From positions 1 to 49,003 of the forward strand of contig CAJUPJ010000027.1 of assembly GCA_910588655.1 (NCBI GenBank): 49,003 nt of DNA, written 5' to 3'. A model generated the notes under the pieces. It made no database searches. It had not been told where the DNA came from and saw only the letters and a list, made by a program, of their open reading frames with translations. Position numbers and translations under genes: made by a program. Of this stretch, positions 9,608 through 18,321 are shown one piece after another. This DNA comes from an uncultured Lachnospiraceae bacterium. Lineage in GTDB: Bacteria; Bacillota; Clostridia; Lachnospirales; Lachnospiraceae. Position 1 is the stretch's first letter. Each line of letters begins with the position of its first letter.

Positions 9608-10660
9608 TTATTTCCTGCCTGATATAAGCAAAGTGGTAAAAAAGCCGCCAATAAACCCGCCAATATGTGCAGCATTGTCAACTCCCTGGCTTGTAATGCC
9701 GCCATACAGGCTTAATAATATCATAAATAAAACACGCCGCAAGCCAAGTTCTTTGTAATGCTGGCTTACAAGTATTATACATAGCAGAGAACCCATTAAA
9801 CCAAATATTGCCCCTGATGCGCCAACAGACTGTGTGTAATCATACCTCAGCATATTATAAACCATTGAAGCGCACCCTGCAATAATCCCTGATGAAAAAT
9901 AGATAATTAAGTATTTTATCCTGCCAGTATACTGTTCAACATAGCTTCCAATAAACAAAAGCACAAGCATATTATTAAATATATGGCTTGGGCCTGCATG
10001 AAGGAACATGCTTGTAAATATCCTGTAATACTCATGTCCGTTAATAACAGAATCCCACGAAAGCGCACCCTTGTCAAGCAGGGACATCCCGCCAGTAACA
10101 GGGTTTATAAAATCTGACAGTATAAACATAATGACATTAATAATAACAATAGCGAGGTTTGCGCGTGCTGCTAAAACATTATTATCTGCTTGATAATTAT
10201 ACTGTCTGTAATTATCTTCGGTATTATGTGCCATATTACCGGATAAACCACCAGGCATAAGAAAGTCCTCTAATGGTTTTTTAAGCCCAATATACATAGG
10301 GAGTGCATTGCCATATATAATAAGCTGTCTTCCAGAAGGTGATATGCGCCATAGACATTCGCCAGCATCCTGGAGTTTAAAAGGTGGTGTATTATTGTTA
10401 CTTATATAAATATAAAGGAAATGGTACACCGTACAGCCTTTATGCACAAGAAAACCACGTATCTGCTGGGAAATATGCCTGAATTGTTCTTCTGTATATC
10501 TTATGCCAGAAGTTTCATCCAATGTAACTACAACATATCCTTCAGTGCCAGCAGACATGCCATTGCTAACCAGCTTAATATTTACATGAGGTTCTGGTAC
10601 ATTTAGTTTCACAGGTTCATAACCCATCTGGTTAAATATAAATGAAATTTCATTATACAT
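9608..10660 (-). CDS. Rhomboid family intramembrane serine protease
   Basis: 350 residues. About 165 soluble residues precede a six-helix membrane domain. The catalytic serine is in SVGASGAIFGLMG, and the histidine is in DNAAHIGGFIGGFF in the last helix. HIFNNMLVLLFIGSYVEQ is the conserved helix 2 with the HxxxN signature. The protease cleaves membrane-embedded substrates; its target here is unknown. The large cytosolic N-domain matches the GlpG/YqgP-like layout in size but I do not recognise its fold. It is the first gene of the minus-strand group and diverges from the agr-like locus. Confidence 0.92.
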   Translation of the reverse strand: MYNEISFIFNQMGYEPVKLNVPEPHVNIKLVSNGMSAGTEGYVVVTLDETSGIRYTEEQFRHISQQIRGFLVHKGCTVYHFLYIYISNNNTPPFKLQDAGECLWRISPSGRQLIIYGNALPMYIGLKKPLEDFLMPGGLSGNMAHNTEDNYRQYNYQADNNVLAARANLAIVIINVIMFILSDFINPVTGGMSLLDKGALSWDSVINGHEYYRIFTSMFLHAGPSHIFNNMLVLLFIGSYVEQYTGRIKYLIIYFSSGIIAGCASMVYNMLRYDYTQSVGASGAIFGLMGSLLCIILVSQHYKELGLRRVLFMILLSLYGGITSQGVDNAAHIGGFIGGFFTTLLISGRK

Positions 10661-10753
10661 ATGTAACCTCCGTTCTTTTAATGCTGCGCCATAAAATATA
10701 TTCTATCAAATAATATAAAAATTATCCAGCTATTTATCCAGTCTTTTCCAGTT

Positions 10754-10771
10754 ACAGTTTTAGACAGTTTT
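10754..10771 (+). promoter_or_regulatory. Tandem ACAGTTTT repeats, possible LytTR-regulator sites
   Basis: ACAGTTTT occurs at 10754-10761 and 10764-10771. Related CAGTTT words are at about 10849, 10864 and 10939. AgrA-type LytTR regulators bind ACAGTTAAG-like direct repeats, usually spaced about 21 bases apart, so these are only candidates. They lie in the 338-base gap between rhomboid and the agr-like locus. Confidence 0.3.
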
Positions 10772-10803
10772 CATATACATATTACACATGTAATTAAATT
10801 ATA

Positions 10804-10819
10804 TATGGTACGTACCATA
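10804..10819 (+). promoter_or_regulatory. 16-bp perfect palindrome in divergent intergenic region
   Basis: TATGGTACGTACCATA reads the same on both strands and lies in the gap between the divergent rhomboid and agr-like genes. It may be an operator for a dimeric repressor. No confident promoter was found next to it. Confidence 0.45.
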
Positions 10820-10998
10820 ATAATATATATAATACTTTTTTCTATATGCAGTTTTAAATAGTACAGTATTTAAACAGATTGCAAATTGTAAAATGATAGT
10901 ATATAATTTTAAACATAGAATGTTTATACTTGTATAGCAGTTTAAAGCCAGTGGTACAAGTAATTATATATACGTAAAATACATGGAGTATAAAGCAG

Positions 10999-11529
10999 AT
11001 GTATAAAATTTTAATTTGTGATGATGATGCCATTTTTGTTAAAGAACTTGAGAAGCTTATAAAAGAGTGCAATAAAAATAAAAGAGAACTTGAATTTACC
11101 AGGTATTATTCTGGTGAGGATTTATTAAATAACCTGCAAATGGACAGGATGAAAACCTGTTTTACAATGGAAGCTTCATATAACAGGGAAAAAGTAGTTT
11201 TACAGACATCAGATATTGTATACTTTACACACCATAAAAAAGGAAGCATTATCCATTTAAACAAAGAACGCAGCAGGGAATATCCAGATGCAAAACTTAT
11301 TACCCCATATAATTTCAAAGAATTACAGGAAATGCTGTACTATGTAGGATTTGCGTGTCCGCACAACAGCTATCTGGTTAATATGCGTTATATTTCTGCA
11401 TTTAATATGCATAAAGAATTTCTGGAACTGGATGGAAAAAGAATACCAGCCGCCAGGGGAAAGACAGAGCAGTTTTCAAAGGAATTTACCAGGTATGTAA
11501 AACAAAAATACAGGGAGAACTTAAGATGA
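10999..11529 (+). CDS. AgrA-like LytTR regulator with truncated receiver
   Basis: 176 residues. The start MYKILICDDDAIFVKELEKLI is a normal receiver beginning with its acidic cluster. After residue 50 it jumps straight to a LytTR DNA-binding domain (about 55-170), with EASYNREKVVLQTSDIVYF and NSYLVNMRYI. The part that should contain the phospho-acceptor aspartate and the rest of the receiver, some 70-80 residues, is absent, and the join is in frame. AgrA-type regulators run about 240 residues. It overlaps the kinase start by 4 bases. It may be constitutive, inert or a decay product. Confidence 0.7.
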   Translation: MYKILICDDDAIFVKELEKLIKECNKNKRELEFTRYYSGEDLLNNLQMDRMKTCFTMEASYNREKVVLQTSDIVYFTHHKKGSIIHLNKERSREYPDAKLITPYNFKELQEMLYYVGFACPHNSYLVNMRYISAFNMHKEFLELDGKRIPAARGKTEQFSKEFTRYVKQKYRENLR

Positions 11530-12608
11530 AATATACAATAATTTATAATTTATGTTTAATAGCATCTTGTATGTTTGAAATATATTTTATGCTTGATTTT
11601 TACAGGGCATTTCATGAAATAAGGCGGTGTTTCCAGCCAAAAGCCAGATTTTTTATGTGTTATATATGTTTTGCCACAATGTTTACTGGCAAACTGGTCT
11701 ATTTTATACTTCTTTCTATAGCCAGGCAGTTTTCAAAGTATTCAACTGAAAAGCTGGATTTAAAATTATTTGTAAGTTATATAATAGTACCAGTTGCTAC
11801 ATTTGGCATTATGTTTACAATTCCTTATATAAGAGGGGATGGCAGGGGGTATACATTAATAGACTTAATACTTATTATTTTTTATATATTTTCAGTTTTA
11901 GGGAATGTAAGTTTGTTTTATGTATTTAGCAGGTATAGTAAATTTAAAGAACAGCAAATAGTGCATGAAGTAAATAAAACAAAATATGAGGAAAAGAAAA
12001 AATATCATAATACAGTGGAAAACATTAGTGAAAAGTACCAGGAGCTTTTTCATAATATAAACCATTATTTAAGACAGATAGGGATTTATGCAGATAATAA
12101 CCAGATTGAAAAAATTAAACAGGTTTTATCAGATTTAGAAGTAGAATTTATAAGAGGGGAAAGAGAAATAATATGCACTAATGGTTTTTTAAATTCTATT
12201 TTAACAGATTTTAAAGAAAGGGCATTAAAGGAACATGTTAGTATAGAATTTTTTGTTGAAACAGGTTTTAGAATTGAATTTATGAAAGAAAGTGACCTTG
12301 TAGCAGTTCTTGGGAATTTATTAGATAACGCACTGGAAGCAGCAAAACAATGCAAAGAAAGAAAAATAAATGCTGTTTTTTTCATGTAGAACCAGGGTAT
12401 GTTATCTGTAATATGTATAGAGAATAGTTATAATGGATTAATTTATAAAAATGGTGATAAATTTATTTCAACTAAAAATATACAGGGGGTACATGGCACT
12501 GGAATTAAAAGTGTACATAATATCATAGATAAATATAATGGACATATGCAGCAGGATTATACAGACAGCATTTTTAAAACAGTAGTTATTATACCAGCAG
12601 ACAGGTAA
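11526..12608 (+). pseudogene. AgrC-like sensor histidine kinase with an in-frame stop
   Basis: Several membrane segments (about residues 5-145) are followed by a GHKL-type kinase region with HNINHYLRQIG, the N-box DLVAVLGNLLDNALEAA, and after the stop IENSYNG and the G-box GTGIKSV. TAG at 12387-12389 interrupts a frame that otherwise runs from 11526 to 12608 (361 codons including the internal TAG and terminal TAA). Both halves are needed for ATP binding, so the product is probably dead unless the stop is suppressed. A CAG to TAG change would explain it. The start overlaps the regulator gene, as in agr operons. Confidence 0.85.
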
Positions 12609-12673
12609 TGTAGAAAAATGTAATAGATATAACAAAAAAATTCACCTATAATAACAAATATTTCCACTTGTAC

Positions 12674-12702
12674 TTGAAGTTTCTGGTATTAAATTATAAG
12701 AT
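12674..12702 (+). promoter_or_regulatory. Promoter before agrD-like gene
   Basis: TTGAAG (12674-12679) and TAAGAT (12697-12702) with a 17-base spacer. It lies 40 bases before the AgrD-like start and suggests that the peptide and AgrB genes are transcribed apart from the regulator genes. Confidence 0.5.
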
Positions 12703-12742
12703 AAATTTAATTAAATAATAATTAAATAAGAGGAGGTTCTGT

Positions 12743-12898
12743 ATGAAAATAAAAGGTATTATAAAGAGGTATATGTCTATTGGAATATTAAATAGTATTG
12801 CATTAATGGCAGCAGTACAAAGTGCTAACCAGGCATGTATATGGCTTTTACAGCAGCCAGAGTTTCCAGATGAGGCTAATGTATTGAAAAAGCATTAG
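12743..12898 (+). CDS. agrD: AgrD-like cyclic lactone autoinducer prepeptide
   Basis: 51 residues. An amphipathic N-terminal leader (KGIIKRYMSIGILNSIALMA) is followed by the segment ANQACIWLLQQ, with the single cysteine at 32, and the acidic tail PEFPDEANVLKKH. AgrB cuts such precursors and closes a thiolactone between the cysteine and a residue a few positions on. AGGAGG at 12731-12736 is an excellent ribosome site. The frame is intact, unlike its neighbours. The locus order is regulator, kinase, peptide, AgrB. Confidence 0.8.
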   Translation: MKIKGIIKRYMSIGILNSIALMAAVQSANQACIWLLQQPEFPDEANVLKKH

Positions 12899-12912
12899 GG
12901 TAAGGTTTTTAT

Positions 12913-13287
12913 ATGGCATATTGGATAAATAATATTGCAGACAGCCAGATTAAGAAGAAAAAAATTCCGCAATCAGAAATAGAAATATATAGGTATGGAT
13001 ATAATCTTTTATTTTAAAAATTAGCTGCTTTTGTATTAACTGTTTTTATTTCGTTTTTATTAAAAGCATGGATGGAGATATTTTTATTCTATATTGCATT
13101 TGTACCTGTAAGGGTTTATTTAGGGGGATATCATGCAAAAAGATTAATAAATTGTATGTTTCTTTCCAGTTTAATTTTAATTGCTAATGTGATAACTGTA
13201 CGTGTGATTAATATATCAGGTGCAGGAGAATATATTTTTGTTTTAGAATTTATATTTTTTATTATAGTACATAAAATTTTGCCATAG
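12913..13287 (+). pseudogene. agrB: AgrB-like peptide processing protease, interrupted
   Basis: The frame from ATG 12913 has TAA at 13015-13017 after 34 codons, then continues to TAG at 13285-13287. The first part (IEIYRYGYNLLF) is the usual AgrB entry region. The second part has membrane segments and VRVYLGGYHAKRLINC, which carries the catalytic histidine and cysteine of AgrB. About 124 codons remain against roughly 190-200 for the family, so the C-terminus also appears lost. It starts 14 bases after the AgrD-like stop. Confidence 0.82.
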
Positions 13288-13302
13288 GAAAGGGGAGAGA
13301 AG

Positions 13303-13452
13303 ATGCAAGAGAAACCATCAGTACATTTTAATATAGCAATTCCGCTAAAGATAAGTATTTTAAATTTTATGGGGTATTTAAAAGGAAAAAGTACATTAAT
13401 GATATATGGCAGACATCCAGAACTGCGGAGTAAATGGGACAAAGTGTTCTGA
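13303..13452 (+). CDS. Small hypothetical ORF after agrB remnant
   Basis: A 49-codon frame, MQEKPSVHFNIAIPLKIS to WDKVF, preceded by AGGGGAGA. I do not recognise it. It may be a real small gene or debris of the decaying locus. Its tail (GRHPELRSKWDKVF) is charged and the middle is hydrophobic. Confidence 0.25.
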   Translation: MQEKPSVHFNIAIPLKISILNFMGYLKGKSTLMIYGRHPELRSKWDKVF

Positions 13453-13693
13453 GCAAGGAGGATATTATATAAAAACAGTTGGTAATATTCATTGATGAAG
13501 CAGTACAGAAATATATAAAAGAACAGGCTGAAGAATCATGTAAAGAGGATTCAAGAAGTACAGCTTTGTAAGGGGACCAGTGACAGTGATTGTGACACTA
13601 CCCTTTAGGGTGTGCAGTAATACAGCCACTTTGGGGACTATGAGCAAACAATTATATTTTCCATAAAGATAGTTATAATTTAGAGGTAATTTA
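13453..13693 (+). other. Degenerate intergenic stretch
   Basis: AAGGAGG at about 13455 has no start codon at a usable distance. A frame reading VIFIDEAVQKYIKEQAEES ends at TAA near 13570 and looks like a gene remnant without a start. Nothing else is evident before the next gene. Confidence 0.3.
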
Positions 13694-15694
13694 ATGAAAA
13701 GAGCAGGTTATAAATTATTTATTTCGATTACAATATTTTTAATTATGGTTATTATTCCAGAAAAAGCAGGTGCAAAAGTTTATACAGAGTCCCGTAAAAC
13801 AGGTGGGATTTTTATGGTTACAGGGACAGGAAGCCTTTTTATTGGTGCAGATGTAACAGGCATTGAAAAAGATTATGCTTCAAGCTGGAAGGCAAATATT
13901 ACAAAAATTAATGTATCTAAAAAGAATAAGTATTTAATTTCAAAAGATGGCGTCCTGTATAATAAAAAAATGACAGAACTGATATATTACCCATCTTACA
14001 GTAAAAGGTCTTATTTTAAAGTGCCTGGTACAGTAAAAACTATTGGACGCCATGCATTTGCTGGCAGCAGGTATCTTAAAAAGGTTGTTTTAAATAAAGG
14101 GCTTAAAAAGATTGGTGGAAGTGCCTTTGAAAACAGCAGTATAAATTCTGTAAATATACCTTCTTCTGTAAAAGAACTTGAAGGAAATTGTTTTTCAGGA
14201 TGCATGGAATTAGAAACTGTAGATAACAGGGCTGAATTAACTGAAATATCTGGTTCTACGTTTAAAAATTGTATTAAATTAAAGAAATTAAACCTTGGCA
14301 GTTCACTTATATCAGTATATGGCAGTTTTTATAATTGTGGTGCAGAACTTTATGTTGGGGCAGAGAATGAATATTATAAGACAGTTGATGGTGTTCTTTA
14401 TACTAAAAATATGCGGGAACTGATAAATTATCCTGGTCTTAAAAAAGGAGATTATAAATTGCCAGATAAAGTTATTACAATAAATGAAGAAGCATTTCAG
14501 TATTGCCATAACCTTAAAAGACTGGCTTTAAATGAAAATATTACGGAATTCCGGCTTAAATGGCTTTGTGGCTGTACGTCACTGGAAGTATTAAACCTGC
14601 CTGCAAGTCTGGAAATTGTTGATACAGATTTTGAGGAAAATTATGAGGACACCACTAAAGAAAATACATATGACAAGGTTTATGATGACAGAGGGTATAC
14701 ATGTGATGCAGTATATGATATTCCGTGCCTGAAAAGAATAACATTAGGAAATGGAAACAAACACTTTAAAATTTATAATGGTGCACTTTATTCCTATGAC
14801 TATAAAGTAATGTGGCTTATGCCATTTGCAAAAAAATCTTTAAAAATACATAAAAATACACAGTTTATAGTTAATAAAAGATGCCAGAATAATTTTAGAA
14901 GGATAATTGTTCCAGAGGAAAATAAATATTTTGCATCATATATGGGTGTTTTATATGATAAAGCTATAGAAGTTATAGAAGTATTCCCTGGCAAAAAGAA
15001 TAAATATAAGATACCACCATCAGTACGCAATGTAGATGCAATTATTAATTATGTAGTACGTTTATCGGATTATGGTTATTTCTACGGGTGGGGCGCATTT
15101 TATGTTGGCGGGTGCAATGATGTTGCAGCGAACCTTAAAAAGATAACAGTTGATAAGGGTAATAAATATTTTAAATCATCAGACGGTGTTCTTTATAACT
15201 ATGATATGACAAAGATTTATGCTTATCCACATGCAAAAAAAGGCTCATTTAAGATACCAGATGGTGTACAATATATAAACCCTGATGCATTTTCTGGTGC
15301 AAAGTATCTTACAGGGCTTACACTGCCATCTTCCTTAAAAAGTGTTGCAGTACATGTTGCAGGGTGCGCTTCTCTTAAAAAAATTACTTTTAAAGAGGGA
15401 ATAAAAAAAGTATATTTGTATGGAGGCAATGAACCAGATGAAACATCTTATTACACTGGTTTCAGAGGTGGAATAAATATAAAGAATATTTATTTTCCAT
15501 CTACTTTGTATGATATCAATATAGATGGGATAAATAAATCTGCGGTGTTCCATGCATATGACAATTCTGCAAAGCATACAACAAGCTATGGGCAGGAAAG
15601 TGATGACTGGCACAGTATCAGAAGTATAAAGGATTATATAATTGATAATGGTTATGGTTATAAGACACGTAATGTAATTGCTAACAGCATATAA
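13694..15694 (+). CDS. Secreted BspA-type leucine-rich repeat protein
   Basis: 666 residues. A signal peptide (MKRAGYKLFISITIFLIMVI, cleavage near AGA at about 27) is followed by BspA/LRR_5 repeats. Typical units read GxxAFxxCxxLKxVxLPxSLxxI, for example IGRHAFAGSRYLKKVVL and INPDAFSGAKYLTGLTL. A second repeated block, NKYFxSxDGVLYNxxMTxxxxYP, recurs at least four times. Such proteins are surface or secreted binders in gut bacteria. No LPXTG, SLH or other anchor is seen, so it is probably released or bound indirectly. AGAGG precedes the ATG. It follows the agr-like locus but shows no proven link to it. Confidence 0.88.
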   Translation: MKRAGYKLFISITIFLIMVIIPEKAGAKVYTESRKTGGIFMVTGTGSLFIGADVTGIEKDYASSWKANITKINVSKKNKYLISKDGVLYNKKMTELIYYPSYSKRSYFKVPGTVKTIGRHAFAGSRYLKKVVLNKGLKKIGGSAFENSSINSVNIPSSVKELEGNCFSGCMELETVDNRAELTEISGSTFKNCIKLKKLNLGSSLISVYGSFYNCGAELYVGAENEYYKTVDGVLYTKNMRELINYPGLKKGDYKLPDKVITINEEAFQYCHNLKRLALNENITEFRLKWLCGCTSLEVLNLPASLEIVDTDFEENYEDTTKENTYDKVYDDRGYTCDAVYDIPCLKRITLGNGNKHFKIYNGALYSYDYKVMWLMPFAKKSLKIHKNTQFIVNKRCQNNFRRIIVPEENKYFASYMGVLYDKAIEVIEVFPGKKNKYKIPPSVRNVDAIINYVVRLSDYGYFYGWGAFYVGGCNDVAANLKKITVDKGNKYFKSSDGVLYNYDMTKIYAYPHAKKGSFKIPDGVQYINPDAFSGAKYLTGLTLPSSLKSVAVHVAGCASLKKITFKEGIKKVYLYGGNEPDETSYYTGFRGGINIKNIYFPSTLYDINIDGINKSAVFHAYDNSAKHTTSYGQESDDWHSIRSIKDYIIDNGYGYKTRNVIANSI

Positions 15695-15700
15695 AACATA

Positions 15701-15741
15701 AAGAAAAGCGCCAGCAGATAAAACCTGCTGGCACTTTTCTT
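15701..15741 (+). terminator. Bidirectional terminator
   Basis: AAGAAAAGCGCCAGCAG pairs with CTGCTGGCACTTTTCTT across a short loop. T or A tracts flank both sides, so it can end both the LRR gene (plus) and the rhodanese gene (minus). Confidence 0.85.
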
Positions 15742-15778
15742 ATATGGCAGAAACCTTTACAGATGCATATATAACCTT

Positions 15779-16153
15779 TTACTGCCTGTAAGGTTTTCTG
15801 CTGTTGCCATATCTGGCATGGAATTTATTTTTTTCGTGTGACCATTCATACCAGCGGTCATAGCCTCCGTTCAGGCTGATTACAGGATATCCAAGCCTTG
15901 CAAGGTCTCTGGACGCCAGAAGGCTTATATTGCCTCTTTCACAATATAGTATAATCCAGTCTGGTTTCTTATTATGGGACATTAGCAGGCTGCCAATGTT
16001 TTTATCCAGTTTTTCCCAGTCAGCCCAGACTGCTCCTGGTATATGTTCCTGTTTATAATCCGCTTTGTCACGTAAATCTATTAATATAGTATTGTAATTG
16101 TTAATATAATTTTTTAAATCTCCAGGTGAAATAATTTTCAGGGTCATAGGCAT
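15779..16153 (-). CDS. Single-domain rhodanese-like protein
   Basis: 124 residues forming one rhodanese domain: ILIDLRDKADYKQEHIPGAVWADW, then the active loop CERGNIS with the catalytic cysteine near 71, then ASRDLARLGYPVISLNGGYDRW. It probably carries sulfur as a persulfide or transfers it; the partner is unknown. It ends next to the bidirectional terminator. The upstream gene on this strand has its own terminator, so this gene is probably alone. Confidence 0.9.
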   Translation of the reverse strand: MPMTLKIISPGDLKNYINNYNTILIDLRDKADYKQEHIPGAVWADWEKLDKNIGSLLMSHNKKPDWIILYCERGNISLLASRDLARLGYPVISLNGGYDRWYEWSHEKNKFHARYGNSRKPYRQ

Positions 16154-16193
16154 TCTCCTGGCAAAAATTATTAATATATTTTATGCAGGAATA

Positions 16194-16231
16194 TTAAAAA
16201 CGACAGTGGCAGTACGTAAAGTACTGCCACT
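16194..16231 (-). terminator. Terminator of the Asn/Ser-rich gene
   Basis: A perfect 11-bp stem (16205-16215 with 16221-16231, loop GTAAA). On the minus strand a T run follows it (complement of about 16196-16200). It lies between two minus-strand genes. Confidence 0.75.
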
Positions 16232-16297
16232 CTAATAAAATTATTAATAGAATTTTAATAATTTATTATAAAAGGTTGTACAATAATAAGTTAAAAC

Positions 16298-16504
16298 TTA
16301 TCTGCTCTGGTTTGAAGAGTCTGAGCTGCTGTTAGAACTCTTATTGCTGCTTGTGTTGCTGGCATTTTTGCCACAGTTATTAGCATTGCTTGATTTATTA
16401 GAGCTTTTGTTGCTGCCAGATGTGTTAGAATAATTTGAGCTTGTGTTCTGGCTGTTATTGCTAGAGTTGTTTGTGTTGTTTGAATAAGTTGAATTTTTAG
16501 ACAT
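16298..16504 (-). CDS. Small Asn/Ser-rich low-complexity protein
   Basis: 68 residues, almost all Asn, Ser, Lys and Thr, with a single Cys-Gly near the middle. Units such as SSNKSSN recur. The ATG at 16504 has AGAAAGAGG upstream on its strand; the longer frame starting at 16564 has no such site. I do not recognise a domain. It could be a disordered surface, spore-coat or protective protein, but no function can be assigned. A strong terminator follows. Confidence 0.6.
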   Translation of the reverse strand: MSKNSTYSNNTNNSSNNSQNTSSNYSNTSGSNKSSNKSSNANNCGKNASNTSSNKSSNSSSDSSNQSR

Positions 16505-16729
16505 AATAACCTCTTTCTGTGCTTTGCACAAATAATATTTTGTGGATGTACCACAATGTTGCATTGTAACATTTATATTATTTGCATGATGGATAAAATT
16601 ATTCTTTCTAAATATAAAAATGTTTTAAAAGGTAATTGGAAATGATTGTATAATAATGCATTGATGTATACTGGAATTTGCGGTATACTAAGACAGGCAC
16701 AGATAATTTACAAAAAGGAGGGAAATATT

Positions 16730-18040
16730 ATGTGGGCATACGAAAGTGTATTTTATCAGATTTACCCATTGGGATTTTGTGGAGCGCCATTTGAGAATGA
16801 CGGGGAGGAAAAACCCCGTATTTTAAAGGTTATTGACTGGATTCCACATATTGTGAAGCTGGGAGCTGATGCTATATATTTTTCACCTGTGTTTGAGTCT
16901 GATACGCATGGCTATAATACAAGGGATTTTAAAAAGATTGACTGCAGGCTTGGAAATAATGATGATTTTGCAAAGGTTTGTAAAGAACTTCACAAAGAAG
17001 GCATAAAAGTGGTGCTTGATGGTGTATTTAACCATGTTGGACGTGGGTTCTGGGCATTCCAGGATGTACTTGCTAACAGGGAGGGGTCAAAGTACCGCGA
17101 ATGGTTTCATATTAATTTTGGAGGCAATTCAAATTATAACGATGGCTTGTGGTATGAGGGATGGGAAGGCAATTATGACCTTGTAAAACTGAACCTCCGT
17201 AATGAAGAAGTTGTACAACATATTTTTGATGCAGTCCGTAGCTGGGTTAGTGAATTTGATATTGACGGCCTGCGCCTCGATGTGGCTTATTGTCTTGATA
17301 AGGATTTCTTAAAAAGGCTCAGGCAGTTTACAGATTCACTTAAAGAGGAATTTTTTATTGTAGGTGAAACCCTTCATGGTGATTATAAACAATGGGCAAA
17401 TAATGAGATGTGTCATTCTGTGACTAATTACGAGTGCTATAAAGGGCTGTATTCAAGTTTTAACAGCATGAATATGTTTGAAATATGCCATTCGCTTGCA
17501 AGGCAGTATGGTCCGGAAGAGTGGACACTTTATAAAGGGATGCATTTATTAAGTTTTGTGGACAACCATGACGTAACACGTATTGCAAGTAACCTTTCTA
17601 ATGAGAAACATCTTCCGTTAATTTATGCATTGGCGTTTGGTATGCCTGGAATACCATGTGTATATTATGGAAGCGAATGGGGTGCTAAAGCAGATAAAAG
17701 TGAGGGAGACCCTGCACTGCGTGCATGTTTTGAAGAACCTGTATTTGGGGAACTGGCAGAATGGATTTCTAAACTTGCCAAGGCGAAGAAAGGCAGCAAG
17801 GCTTTAAATTATGGCAATTACCGTAATATTGTCCTTACAAACCAGCAGTGCATATTTGAGCGTGCATGTGAAGGGGAAAGGGTGCTTGTAGCAATTAATG
17901 CTTCTGACCAGCCATGTGTAGCACATTTTGATGCAGGATGCGGGATGGCAGAAGATTTAATTACAGGAAAGCCACATGACTTTGGTGGGGGAAGTGAGCT
18001 TCCAGCATATTCAGCATCATTCTGGTTGATGGAAAAGTAG
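16730..18040 (+). CDS. GH13 alpha-amylase family glycosidase
   Basis: 436 residues, cytoplasmic (no signal peptide). The GH13 motifs are present in order: DGVFNHVG (region I), GLRLDVAY with the nucleophile aspartate (region II), FIVGETLHG with the acid/base glutamate (region III), and LLSFVDNHDVTR (region IV). It hydrolyses or transfers alpha-glucans such as maltodextrins; the exact specificity is not readable. AAGGAGGG lies 7 bases before the ATG at 16730, which makes the upstream in-frame start at 16646 unlikely. It would fit with the glycogen genes glgC-glgD 10 kb downstream, although it is not adjacent. Confidence 0.93.
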   Translation: MWAYESVFYQIYPLGFCGAPFENDGEEKPRILKVIDWIPHIVKLGADAIYFSPVFESDTHGYNTRDFKKIDCRLGNNDDFAKVCKELHKEGIKVVLDGVFNHVGRGFWAFQDVLANREGSKYREWFHINFGGNSNYNDGLWYEGWEGNYDLVKLNLRNEEVVQHIFDAVRSWVSEFDIDGLRLDVAYCLDKDFLKRLRQFTDSLKEEFFIVGETLHGDYKQWANNEMCHSVTNYECYKGLYSSFNSMNMFEICHSLARQYGPEEWTLYKGMHLLSFVDNHDVTRIASNLSNEKHLPLIYALAFGMPGIPCVYYGSEWGAKADKSEGDPALRACFEEPVFGELAEWISKLAKAKKGSKALNYGNYRNIVLTNQQCIFERACEGERVLVAINASDQPCVAHFDAGCGMAEDLITGKPHDFGGGSELPAYSASFWLMEK

Positions 18041-18041
18041 T

Positions 18042-18152
18042 ATGGGTATTTTATAGTTATCTGGTGTTTGTGTTTTTGTAAGGGTTGGTGGACGGACGGT
18101 TTCTGTGCCAGAGCCAGAATATTCCGTACAGGGGTACGCTGGCAAATCCAGT
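18042..18152 (+). repeat. Interspersed repeat copy 2
   Basis: Starts right after the GH13 stop. It shares TATGGG, AGTTATCT, GGACGGTTT and a 22-base identity (ending AGCCAGAATATTCC) with the repeat at 7868. After that point it continues with the reverse complement of the right arm of copy 1, giving a shorter hairpin GCCAG...CTGGC. Confidence 0.65.
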
Positions 18153-18286
18153 ATATATAATTTTTAAACATCTTTTCTGGATTAAATGGCATTGTAACGT
18201 AGCACAGGCATCATGGAATGGAATAATTTAGCGGGACACCAGGAAACCATGCGTCCATTCACCAGTATTAAATTATGAAATTTACC

Positions 18287-18315
18287 TTGACAAAGCATTT
18301 AAACCATACTAGAAT
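18287..18315 (+). promoter_or_regulatory. Promoter of the ileS leader
   Basis: TTGACA (18287-18292) and TAGAAT (18310-18315) with a 17-base spacer, a near-consensus sigma-A promoter. Transcription would begin near 18322, giving a leader of about 400 bases. Confidence 0.85.
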
Positions 18316-18321
18316 ATGTCT

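Noticed and set aside
13480..13570. Frame VIFIDEAVQKYIKEQAEES as a small iron-sulfur-scaffold-like gene
   Set aside because: No start codon at a usable distance from the ribosome site and too short to judge; treated as degenerate sequence.
16291..16572. 93-codon frame rich in Ile, Thr and Ala
   Set aside because: It is the alternative frame of the Asn/Ser-rich gene and has the composition expected of its shifted codons.
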